Positions 14,374-24,100 of a stretch of DNA of 64,000 bases are shown here, in pieces. The notes under the pieces are model-generated. The model did no database searches. It was not told where the DNA came from and worked only from the letters and a program-made list of their open reading frames with translations. The stretch is from Lewinella sp050633125. GTDB lineage: Bacteria > Bacteroidota > Bacteroidia > Chitinophagales > Saprospiraceae. A program made the position numbers and the translations under genes. How positions within the stretch are numbered: the first letter of the stretch is position 1; each line of letters starts with the position of its first letter. The stretch is from contig NZ_JBOEFX010000076.1 of the NCBI RefSeq assembly GCF_050633125.1, positions 18,271 to 82,270 on the forward strand, in the 5' to 3' direction.

Positions 14374-17300
14374 TTACTGCACTGCCTGAATTCGGCGAAG
14401 AAACAAGTTGGCAGAGCTTAATTCTACGGGTACAATCTCGAATGTTTCCCCATCGTCCATTTTCATGATTAAATCCTTAACCTTCATACCTTCCAACTGC
14501 TGCATAAAGACCGTATTGTTAGAGGTTATGCTAAGAATTCCTTGCTTAAAGCCAAAGAAATAAAACAACCCACTGGGTGACTTCAGGTAAACATACAAAC
14601 GATCGTCGGCGTCGGAACTAGGCATTTTCAGCTCTACATAGCATTCAACCTGTTTATTCAAAGGTTCTCCATTAATTGATATTACGCCATTGTTTTTTTC
14701 TGTAGAAACGAAAGACTGATAATCTTGATGCCACTTCATTGGTAATCGGCTAAACAGAAAATCATAAGGATTCAATCTTTTGGGAACATTCAGTGCTCCT
14801 AATCCAAGACCAGCCAGCGCGTCATCGCGCTCTTTGCCGGCGGGAAATATCTCTCTTACCGTCTTTTGATAAAAAGAAATATCTGTTAAATAACCAATCG
14901 CCCTGGATTCAAAAGAGGCAGATTCGAAATCATTCTGAACAATCTTCAAAAGGTTTTCCGGTATTCTCATTTTCAAGCCCATCATCCACTCTGCTGTAAA
15001 AGCTATTTGTGATGGATCAAAAGGGACTGTTTCTTCTGGCTCTTCCGTTACAAGTGGGTCTTCTGCTAGCATAATGCCACCAGTTTCTTCCTCTTCTGGT
15101 ATTTCTTCTTCAGGTGCTGGAGGTGGGAAGGCTGTCGAGGCCCTGCCTGCTGCATCTACCTGCATATACCGTAGCTCAGAACCTAAGGTGAATTTACCTT
15201 CGGCCTCTACTGATCCATCGACATTTTTAAACAGCATTTTATTACCCACTATCTCATTCCCCAAGACAATTGCTGAATCACCTAAAATGAACTGATCCTT
15301 GTCCTCCAGGTACTTAATTACCCCTGTCGACAGATCCAGTATCCTGCGATCCTTACGAAAGTAAAGTGGTGTAATAATCCTCGGATAAACACGGCTGAAT
15401 TCCTTAGAAAGGAACAATCCTGAAAACAAAGGATCATTCTCATAGGAACTAGGAACATCGTAATCAATAACGAGGTCATTTTTATCCCCGGCAAAGCTTA
15501 CTGTAAACCAGTATTTATTAGGGAGATTCTCTGCGTTAAACCGAGCATAACCATTGAAATTAAGACTCTTTTCCTCTGCGTCCAAGCTAATTGTTCCTCG
15601 GAATTGTGTTTTGTGATCGATATAAAAAGTATCCGTAGGTTGAATTTCCCCGGTCGCTCTTGTTACCGAACGTTTGTCTTTGTATGATCCTTTTCCGATA
15701 GGCTGCCCAATGATATTGTCCAGCTCAAATTCTTGCTCGTGAGGTCCAACATTGTATTCATAAAAACCGCTGGCTTCATAAACCCTCCGTCCTTTAATTT
15801 CGACAGTAGCACGATTAATTACATGGTATTTACTGGTCGTATCTGCAATAATTTGAGCATTTTCCAGTTTCGCCATTTCCGCATCAGCGGAAATTTCAAT
15901 GTATTGGCTATCCGGATAAATAAATGCATCAGAAGACACTATATATTCTACGCCCTCAATGGCCAAGAGGCTACTTTTTAAATCATACGTAGCTTCTTCT
16001 CCTCTGAATTGTAAAGAATCTTGGTCAGGGTGTATTGATGTAAACAATGCAGGATTATCCTTGTCTGATTCGAATGTAATGGTACTCCCTTTCATATCCC
16101 AATCAAACTTGTTCATTGATGTGGTATACTGATTATAGGGCAAAGTGGTTATTACACTTTCATCATTGGCCTCAAAATGACCGATACCCTCATCATAATC
16201 CAGCAGTCCATTGACATTACTGGTTTCTAGGCCCAGCCGATCATCAACTTCAAGGACATTGATTCTGATCTGCATCGTATCCGCAACAGCTGAATTTGCC
16301 CCAAAGGAAAAGATTTTAGAGTTTGCTTCCCCTAAACTCCATCCCAATTTCCCAGACCCCCTCAAGCCAGAAGGTGTTAAAACCAAAGTACCTTCTAATT
16401 GATGATCATTTTCTTGATACAACTCAAATGGCGCATCAGCACTTTTCACAATCAAGCTATCACTATAAGGCCGCCATTCCAAGTTTACTGCTTCACCATG
16501 AACTTCAGGAACCGGTATCTCCCCCACTCTGTCTTCTTCCAAATCAAAGGCATCGGCACTTGCTGTTGTTCGTTTTGGCATGAAAGTAAAATCCTCCGCA
16601 TCGACTACTGCCTGCAAGTAATTAAGTCTACCTTTTCCGAGTAGTCCATTATTATCCAGTTTCATTTCACCGGTGAATGTCCCTTTGTCGTCATAAGCAG
16701 GATACCCCTCCGTAGGCGTTTCTGTAACAAACCCCAAAGATTGATCTTCTTGCAAAACAAGCGTCTCTTTAATCTCCGGAAACATACCATTACTGAACAA
16801 TTCGCCTTTAAAATGAACGTCTTGAGGCCCGTAACGATCCAGGTGATCGAAGCTAAAAGGGGCTATTTCAAAGTAAAAGGAGTCACGGGTATACACCCCA
16901 TTTTGGGTATCGGAACGATCATAAAAAACATAGCTATTCCCCTTACTTTGTAAAGAAGGAAAAATAGGAATGTCCTTCCGACCAGATTTGTTATTTGGAG
17001 CATCTACCAGCAGTACTCCCTGCAAGTGTTCGATCCTTGAACCAATGCTAAAGGCTTCCGGCTTGTTGTTCTCATCCAGGTTCCCGGTAGGCACAAACAA
17101 ATCAAAATAGCGTACAGAATCCAGGTTGACCTGATTGCTTTCGTATTGAAAATGAAAGTCTTTTCCCTCCATCACACTATATCCCGCATACAGCTGGCCG
17201 TCGAAGTCAAAATTGCGATTGCCCTTCAAGAAAACCTGGTTACCAGAAGGTAAGGTGGCAACTCTTTGCGGTTTACTAAAATCAATACGCTTTACTCCGT

Positions 17301-18972
17301 TCAGCACGGTATAACCATCTCCTAGACCAATAGAGGCATTAATAGTGTCGGTTGTTGATACCAACTGGAGGTAATCATAATCTACATTACCAGCATCTGC
17401 ATTAACGTAATGGTAGATTTTCTCTTTCATTTCTATCTCATTCGTTTCCGGGTCGTAGGCGATGAACCCCTTACTTACCAGATCGTAAATAAGTGGCCGG
17501 ATGTTCTCGATAGTAAACTTAGAATTGATTCGGTTTGCCAGGAGCGAGGCCGACATAAAGTTAGTTCCTTCTCTTTCTGCTGTCGCCTTCATGATGGCAA
17601 GGGGATTGGCAGTAGCAATATTTTGAACTCGATTGTATTCTCGTGGATCAAAGTAATTAAGCGACTCAAAGATAACGTCTCCTTTGTTCACAAAGCTGGC
17701 AGTGGGACGGCCGATAATAAGAGAATCCTCATTCAGGAATACCTTGATAAAGTCCGCATCAATATTCATCTGGTGTAGGCTGTGGTAGAACGGATACCGA
17801 TCCGTACCTTTTTTACCACGCGTAAGTTCCATACTAAGATCATTCAGGTTCAAACGAACATTGACCGATGGATGATAAAGGCTATCTGCACCTAGGTAAA
17901 GAATAGAATTAACCCCTGAACCAACAATACGATCTTGGTCTTTTATAGTTACCAGATTTCCGACACCTTGAAAACGTGGCTGATTACGATCATTCAGTAC
18001 CAATAGTTCTGCCGGTGCTTGCTTAGAACCTACCGCATATACTGTAGCCCCATGAAGACGAAAACCACCACGCAGTCTTACCCCCTCCCTCACATTAGGA
18101 ATATTAATATAGCTCTCTGTTGATTCAAACCGTGGATAAGAGGTACGGCTATCGTCAGAAACCAGTTTGTCGGTAAAAGTTCCCTTAATTTTTTTGGTAT
18201 CAAAATACTGAGGATAAGTAAGGTAGGCTACTTCTGCTTCATATATGCTCCGAATAGTTTCTACTTCATATCGCTCAAGGTCTACAAAAACTGTTGTGCC
18301 TAGTTCTGTACGCTGCCAGGTTGTTTTACCACCACTTCCTTTCAGCTTATTTTCTAATGGATAATAATCGAAATTGGTCTGGTTGATTACAATGGTATCG
18401 TTAGATCTCAAGCCAGTTAAGTCTGCATTCTCAACTTGCAAGATGGGTTCTTTGTCATAAGTCCAGTCGAATTTTTCAGTAAAGACAAACCAACTAACAC
18501 TTGCTGGAGAATACTTAATGGCCTGCAATCCAAAGAAGTCGTTAGAAAACTTCAAAAAAGTGCCTACATTATTTACCGTAAAATTAGCATCATCATTGAT
18601 CATTCTCTCTAAAACACGGTGCCACGCAGTAAACTGCTCTGCATAGACTGTATTTTGCTTGATTTTTGCCAATGTTTCAAGATAGTACTGAAAATGAGGA
18701 CTCGCCCCCAGTCTTTTCGAACGCATCAAAAGCCCTGTGTTTGTTACCTGTGTTTGCTCTTCTGGTGTAAAAGCACCTGAACTGAAAATTTTTGTGAAAT
18801 TTTCGTAAGCTTCCTCTACAGGCTTAGGCTTCCCGTTCGTCATTAAATCTTCTAATTCCACAAGGAAATCAGCTTGAACTTGTGCAGGAGAAAGCGAATC
18901 CTGAGCCATCTGTGCAGAAAGCAGGCCATGCCCTCCCAAGAAGAGCACCATCAACAGTAACTGTCGCAACAT
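14374..18972 (-). CDS. Very large secreted/envelope protein of unknown function
   Basis: 1532 residues with a clear signal peptide (MLRQLLLMVLFLGGHGLLSAQ). The body is almost entirely beta-rich, with repeated short strands (for example FTDKLVSDDSRTSYPRFEST and VDYDYLQLVSTTDT). One helical insert near 480-540 (LLANRINSKFTIENIRPLIYDLVSK) resembles a winged-helix fragment. A Glu/Pro-rich linker is near 1290-1330. There is no T9SS sorting domain and no recognised enzyme motif. Internal phrases such as GRRVYEASGFYEYN and GSYKDKRSVTRATGEI recall the stacked beta strands of LPS-transport proteins, but this is weak. It follows prmA by 15 bases, so it is probably in the folD-prmA transcript, and it ends at the bidirectional terminator. 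I would call it a conserved Bacteroidota hypothetical. Confidence 0.8.
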   Translation of the reverse strand: MLRQLLLMVLFLGGHGLLSAQMAQDSLSPAQVQADFLVELEDLMTNGKPKPVEEAYENFTKIFSSGAFTPEEQTQVTNTGLLMRSKRLGASPHFQYYLETLAKIKQNTVYAEQFTAWHRVLERMINDDANFTVNNVGTFLKFSNDFFGLQAIKYSPASVSWFVFTEKFDWTYDKEPILQVENADLTGLRSNDTIVINQTNFDYYPLENKLKGSGGKTTWQRTELGTTVFVDLERYEVETIRSIYEAEVAYLTYPQYFDTKKIKGTFTDKLVSDDSRTSYPRFESTESYINIPNVREGVRLRGGFRLHGATVYAVGSKQAPAELLVLNDRNQPRFQGVGNLVTIKDQDRIVGSGVNSILYLGADSLYHPSVNVRLNLNDLSMELTRGKKGTDRYPFYHSLHQMNIDADFIKVFLNEDSLIIGRPTASFVNKGDVIFESLNYFDPREYNRVQNIATANPLAIMKATAEREGTNFMSASLLANRINSKFTIENIRPLIYDLVSKGFIAYDPETNEIEMKEKIYHYVNADAGNVDYDYLQLVSTTDTINASIGLGDGYTVLNGVKRIDFSKPQRVATLPSGNQVFLKGNRNFDFDGQLYAGYSVMEGKDFHFQYESNQVNLDSVRYFDLFVPTGNLDENNKPEAFSIGSRIEHLQGVLLVDAPNNKSGRKDIPIFPSLQSKGNSYVFYDRSDTQNGVYTRDSFYFEIAPFSFDHLDRYGPQDVHFKGELFSNGMFPEIKETLVLQEDQSLGFVTETPTEGYPAYDDKGTFTGEMKLDNNGLLGKGRLNYLQAVVDAEDFTFMPKRTTASADAFDLEEDRVGEIPVPEVHGEAVNLEWRPYSDSLIVKSADAPFELYQENDHQLEGTLVLTPSGLRGSGKLGWSLGEANSKIFSFGANSAVADTMQIRINVLEVDDRLGLETSNVNGLLDYDEGIGHFEANDESVITTLPYNQYTTSMNKFDWDMKGSTITFESDKDNPALFTSIHPDQDSLQFRGEEATYDLKSSLLAIEGVEYIVSSDAFIYPDSQYIEISADAEMAKLENAQIIADTTSKYHVINRATVEIKGRRVYEASGFYEYNVGPHEQEFELDNIIGQPIGKGSYKDKRSVTRATGEIQPTDTFYIDHKTQFRGTISLDAEEKSLNFNGYARFNAENLPNKYWFTVSFAGDKNDLVIDYDVPSSYENDPLFSGLFLSKEFSRVYPRIITPLYFRKDRRILDLSTGVIKYLEDKDQFILGDSAIVLGNEIVGNKMLFKNVDGSVEAEGKFTLGSELRYMQVDAAGRASTAFPPPAPEEEIPEEEETGGIMLAEDPLVTEEPEETVPFDPSQIAFTAEWMMGLKMRIPENLLKIVQNDFESASFESRAIGYLTDISFYQKTVREIFPAGKERDDALAGLGLGALNVPKRLNPYDFLFSRLPMKWHQDYQSFVSTEKNNGVISINGEPLNKQVECYVELKMPSSDADDRLYVYLKSPSGLFYFFGFKQGILSITSNNTVFMQQLEGMKVKDLIMKMDDGETFEIVPVELSSANLFLRRIQAVQ

Positions 18973-18987
18973 ATTTTTATTCTTTTT

Positions 18988-19821
18988 TTAATCCCTCCGA
19001 TAGTGTAGAAGAAGCCAACCGTCTCTTTCTCGGGTTAGTACTTTTTGCCAGCCTTCTTTCTCAGCTTTTTGATCAACCAAAGCTTGATCCTGCTGCAAAA
19101 TTCCTGAAACCAACAAATCTCCCCCTTCGACGGTCCTTGCGTATAACGCGTCTAGGCTAGACAGTATTACGTTGCGATTGATATTCGCTAAAATGACATT
19201 GTTTTTAGTCGCCGGCACGGCACTAATATCCCCAGTAAAAACTTCAACACCATCAACGTGATTAGCTGCCATATTTACCAATGTATTTTCGGTAGCAGCT
19301 TCTTCAATATCTACAGCGGTGATAGGTTGAGCTCCTAATTTACGGGCCAAAATCGCTAAAATCCCTGTTCCGCAGCCGTAATCAAAGACAGATTTATTAT
19401 TAAAATCTAATTCCTGCATACGTTCCATCACCAAATAGGTAGTTGCGTGGTGACCCGTTCCGAATGCCATTCTAGGATGAATAATAAGGTCATGGGTCAC
19501 TTCAACAAACGGAGGGTGAAACTCTGCCCGAATACCTACAAAATTACCAACCTGAACAGGCTTAAAGGAAGCTTCCCATTGTTCATTCCAGTTTTGTCCG
19601 GGAACAAATTCGCGTTGATAAGTGCAATTATGAATATCCGACAGGATTGCAATACTAGAAATCACTTCTTCTGTCAAGTTTTCGACATCGATATAGGCAA
19701 TCAAATGCTTGGTCTTTTCTTCAAAGCCGAGCATCGGTAAATCGTCTAACATACCAATAAGCTCTTCCCGTTCATCTCCAACCACGGCAAAGGAATACGC
19801 CCAATAGGAGTGCTTATCCAT
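18988..19821 (-). CDS. prmA: Ribosomal protein L11 methyltransferase
   Basis: 277 residues. The SAM-binding motif I is SVFDYGCGTGILAILARKLG. It is preceded by the PrmA-specific MAFGTGHHATTYLVME, and followed by the substrate/catalytic motif NVILANINRNVI (NPPY-like NIN variant of PrmA). The enzyme trimethylates ribosomal protein L11. The ATG at 19821 overlaps the folD stop by eight bases (ATGGATAA) and gives the conserved start MDKHSYWAYSF, so it is preferred over an upstream in-frame start at 19842. The giant envelope gene follows 15 bases downstream. Confidence 0.93.
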   Translation of the reverse strand: MDKHSYWAYSFAVVGDEREELIGMLDDLPMLGFEEKTKHLIAYIDVENLTEEVISSIAILSDIHNCTYQREFVPGQNWNEQWEASFKPVQVGNFVGIRAEFHPPFVEVTHDLIIHPRMAFGTGHHATTYLVMERMQELDFNNKSVFDYGCGTGILAILARKLGAQPITAVDIEEAATENTLVNMAANHVDGVEVFTGDISAVPATKNNVILANINRNVILSSLDALYARTVEGGDLLVSGILQQDQALVDQKAEKEGWQKVLTRERDGWLLLHYRRD

Positions 19822-20695
19822 AAATGGCCTTTTTACTTGCACTTAACGTATTCATAAGCAGAGAAACAACCGTCATTTGGCCAACGCCACCAGGAACCGG
19901 TGTGATGTAACTTGCTTTAGGGCTAACTCCCGGAAAATCAACATCACCTACCAAACGGTAACCACGTGCTGCCTCAGGGTCATCAATACGGTTAATACCA
20001 ACATCAATAACTACTACTCCTTCTTTCACCATATCTGCGGTAATGGTATTAGGCTTACCTATTGATGCGATGAGGATATCTGCACGGCGAGTATGTTCTG
20101 CAAGATTTGCTGTTCGACTATGGCAAAGCGTCACGGTGGCATTGCCTACTTTTTCTTTACGTGAAAGTAAAATACTAATAGGAGTACCCACTATATTTGA
20201 TCGCCCAACAACGACTACTTCTTTTCCTGAAGTAGGAATCTCATAGCGCTTCAGGATTTCTACGATTCCACAAGGTGTTGCAGGCAGGTAACAAGGAAGA
20301 CCCAAGGCCATTCTGCCAATATTTACCGGATGAAAACCATCGACATCTTTCTCTGGATCAATTGCCAATGTGATTTTTTCTTCATCAAGATGAGCCGGTA
20401 ATGGCAGCTGCACGATGAAACCATCAATTCCATCATCGTTATTCAACTCATGAATAATGTGTAACAATTCTTCTTGTGAAATATCGACAGGCTTCTTGAT
20501 CAACGTAGAATGGAAGCCAACCTGCTCACAAGACCGCACTTTGTTGCGTACATAAACCTGGCTAGCAGGATTGTCACCTACCAATACGGCAGCTAGGTGA
20601 GGTACTTTACCCCCTGCCGCAATCTGGGCGGCTGTTTCTTTCGCTAATTCGTCTTTTACCTGGCGAGCCAGGAGTTTTCCATCCAGTATTTGCAT
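19814..20695 (-). CDS. folD: Bifunctional methylenetetrahydrofolate dehydrogenase/cyclohydrolase
   Basis: 293 residues. FolD signatures are present: VGDNPASQVYVRNKVRSCEQ (catalytic Lys in the YVxxK motif), GIDGFIVQLPLPAHLD, DPEKDVDGFHPVN, VVVGRSNIVGTPIS (NADP-binding), and the C-terminal TPVPGGVGQMTV. It interconverts 5,10-methylene- and 10-formyl-tetrahydrofolate in one-carbon metabolism. The ATG at 20695 gives MQILDGKLLARQVKDEL, the standard family start; an upstream in-frame start at 20719 adds only eight non-conserved residues. It is the first gene of a folD-prmA-envelope protein operon, and the stop overlaps the prmA start. Confidence 0.95.
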   Translation of the reverse strand: MQILDGKLLARQVKDELAKETAAQIAAGGKVPHLAAVLVGDNPASQVYVRNKVRSCEQVGFHSTLIKKPVDISQEELLHIIHELNNDDGIDGFIVQLPLPAHLDEEKITLAIDPEKDVDGFHPVNIGRMALGLPCYLPATPCGIVEILKRYEIPTSGKEVVVVGRSNIVGTPISILLSRKEKVGNATVTLCHSRTANLAEHTRRADILIASIGKPNTITADMVKEGVVVIDVGINRIDDPEAARGYRLVGDVDFPGVSPKASYITPVPGGVGQMTVVSLLMNTLSASKKAIYG

Positions 20696-20716
20696 GCCTT
20701 CATTTTCTGTGAGTTG

Positions 20717-20724
20717 CAAATATA
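20717..20724 (-). promoter_or_regulatory. -7 element upstream of folD
   Basis: The minus strand reads TATATTTG, an exact TAnnTTTG match, 22 bases before the folD ATG. No clear -33 TTG is present at the expected 19-21 base spacing. Confidence 0.4.
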
Positions 20725-21155
20725 GACTTTAGCTTTTGCTTGGCCGAGCTCTAAAGCGCAATATTTACCAACAGCAAGGTAAAGATCGTTCTCTGCAAGA
20801 CAGGCAGCGAATAGCCTTCAGAGAGGGTCTACCTAGTGAAGAAGGATATACTATTTGTCGGACAACCATCCGAATCTTATAAGGAAAAAATGGTCGGTCT
20901 CAGAAATAAAAAATACATTTGTCACCCTAGAATGGAGGATGAAACAATTTGGGGAATAATTAGGCTAATTAATCTGAGATGTTTACATTTGCTAAGCACG
21001 TAGCAACTTTTCAAACTTCTCTTTACTGGATTCCCCGGTATTTATTTTGCCCTTCCCATGAACTGCATCCCAGTTCGAATGCTAATAGCGTCTGACTGCC
21101 TTGCAGACAGGCATAAGCTTTGTAACCCGTTAATTTGAAACAAAAAAGGTCATCC
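20725..21155. other. Divergent intergenic region between folD and the T9SS protein
   Basis: About 430 bases without a credible gene. It contains two exact plus-strand -7 matches, both TACATTTG (20914-20921 and 20984-20991), 235 and 165 bases before the ATG of the next gene. Neither has a clear -33 box. No strong hairpin was seen. A long leader or upstream regulation of the surface protein would fit but is not shown. Confidence 0.45.
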
Positions 21156-24100
21156 ATGGGACAACTTTTACCCAGACACATCTGGACATTCCTGTTTTTT
21201 ATGGGAATTTGTTCTTTCAGTCTCTCTGCCCAGAGCTACACTATGAACGGAAATCCTATCACAGATTGTGAAGGCTTTTTCCAAGATAGCGGAGGTGGTT
21301 CCGCTAATTACGGGTTGAATGAAAATTTCACTACTGTAATTTGTAGCGACGGTACCGAAGGCACCCACATTCAGCTGATTTTCTCCAGTATTGACATTGG
21401 CCCAGGAGAAAGCATCACCTTTTATGATGCAGACAACCCTGACCCCGCTTTCGCGGTTGACGGAGCGTTTCTTCTCGACCCAACGAATCCTTTCATCATT
21501 CAGGCAACGGCAGCTAACCTCAGCGGTTGTATTACGGTAGTATTCACCTCCGATGGTACAGATGAAGGCAATACTGGCTGGAGTGCTGATATCAACTGTA
21601 TAGCTGCTTGTCAGATTATTCTTGCGGACTTGGTCAACACCACACCTGCTATGATGCCTGTGGATACCGGCTGGATAGATATTTGCCCCGGGGACCGGGT
21701 AAGTTTTAATGGTTCGGGTATATACCCTCAGGACGGCTTGGTTTATAACCACAGTGACCAGACTAGTACTTTCGAGTGGGATTTTGGTAATGGAAACACG
21801 GCCATTGGTCCTAATGTTACCAATGTTTTTGATGAACCCGGAGGTTATATTGTCCAATTAGAAATCAGAGATCAATTTGGTTGCGAAAACACCAACTTTA
21901 TCTCTCAAAGAATTAGAGTATCCCCCTACCCTTCTTATCAATTCGGAGGATCACTTGATCCTACTATATGTAGTGGAGATTCTATCATGGTTACCTCCTC
22001 TATAGACCCGATGAGCAGTTCTAACGTAACTGTTTTTCCTAATACCGGGACGTTTGCTCAAGCGGGCGTTAGGTCTGATACCCTTTTGTTACCTGACGGT
22101 AGCGGTGGTCAGTACCAGGAGAGCATTAGTTTTACTCAATTCCGACCAGGAGCTACGCTTACCAATCCTTCAGATATATGTTCGGTTACATTAGACTTAG
22201 AACACTCCTATAGTGGTGACCTTGATATTGAGCTAATTTGCCCTGATGGAACTTCTATTTATATTCTGGACTACCCCTCAGGCTTAGGTTCTACTAACTT
22301 TGGAGAACCTTTTGCCAGTAACCCCGTGGATGGACAGTCCAGTGATGTTACGCCAGGAATACCTTACACTTATACCTTTACAGAAACTGCTGCCAACGGA
22401 ACATTACCTGATTTCGACGGCATGGCTCCTACCTACACCTACACCACTGTACCAAGTAACAATACTGGAAATACTTTCACCTACACTGATAGTTATTTCC
22501 CGGAAGGAGAGTACCAGCCTGAAGAAAGTTTTGCCAACTTCCTAGGATGTCCACTAAATGGTGACTGGACGATCCGCGTGACAGATAACTTGGGACTTGA
22601 TAATGGCTGGTTATTTGAATGGAGTATTACTTTCAAAGACTACTTATTCCCGGATGTAGAGACCTTTACTCCCACTTTTGTTGACTATGGATGGGAAACT
22701 AATCCGACCGTCATAAGTGCCACTCAAGACAGCATCTTAGCATCGCCTGTTAATGCAGGTTTTGCAGCGTATACTTTTTTCGTCTTAGACGATTTTGGCT
22801 GTTTAAATGATACTACTCTTAATTTTGAAGTGCTTCCTCCCACTCACCCAGATTGCTACAATTGCAATATCGAATTTGAAGAACAAGAAGACGTAGTATT
22901 GTGCGAAGGCGAAACGGCTAATCTTGACCTTTCACAAATACCACCTATTGCCCAACCTATTACATTTGAGCGATTCCCACAATATCCTGTAGGCAATGCA
23001 AATCACCCTCCGGGGAATGCATACCGCAGTCCACTCAATGTCAACAGTATAAACCCTATTCTTATAACGAATCCACTATCGGATATTGAATCGGTATGTT
23101 TTAGTCTAACTACAGACTTTGCTGCGGATGTAAACGTTAGCCTAGAGGCACCTGACGGGAGTATTGTTCCCCTATCAACTGCCAATGGCGGTGGATCTAA
23201 TCAAGGCTTTATCAACACCTGCTTTTCTCCATCAGCTCTTGTTTCCATTAATGCTGGAACTCCACCTTACACAGGTGAATTCCAGCCTGAAGGCAACTGG
23301 AACAGCCTCATAGGTTCTCCTATAAACGGAGAATGGGAACTATTGATTACAGATGCCTTTGGACCACTCCAATTTGGAGAACTTTTAGAATGGTCGATCA
23401 CCTTTAACAATGAGAACGAATATACTTACACTTGGACGCCAAGTGGCGGGCTCAACTGTACGGATTGCCCGACTCCTGTTGCCAGCCCATCCTCCAGTAC
23501 CTTGTATGAGATATTGATAGAAGATGAATACGGCTGTAGCGTTATTGACAGTGTACTTGTTGCCGTAATAGAAGATGTTCCTGCTCCTATCGTTTCTTGC
23601 GACGAGCAGGGTGGCGATTTACTATTCAGTTGGCTACCAATACCTGGTGTCACAGAATACGAATACAACCTAATATTGCCAAGTGGTCCTCAAGGTTGGA
23701 TGGGGCCTATTACTGATCTTGAATTATTGGTTCAAGGTTTAAACAATGGCGACGAAGTGACCATAGAAGTTCGTGCATTTTTCAATGGCACCAATAACAA
23801 CTGTATTGTTCCACTTGGATCTAGCACCTGCACCTCTTCTTTCTGTGATTTAGAGATTTCCTTACCTGTCTTAACAGATGTAAGTTGCTTTGGATTTTCT
23901 GATGGAGAAGCAGTGATAAATATTGATGCAGGAGAAGCACCTTTCAGCATTCTGATTGACGGCATGACTTATGCCGACCCCACAATTGGAAATTTGACAG
24001 CTGGTGATTACGACTACACTGTCATGGATGCACTGGGTTGTGAAATTATGTCTTCGTTCACCATCAACACCCCTGATAGTCTATACGCTGATGCAGCCCA

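Noticed and set aside
21168..21857. 229-residue minus-strand open frame inside the giant T9SS gene
   Set aside because: Antisense shadow of the CUB/PKD coding region with no recognisable motif.
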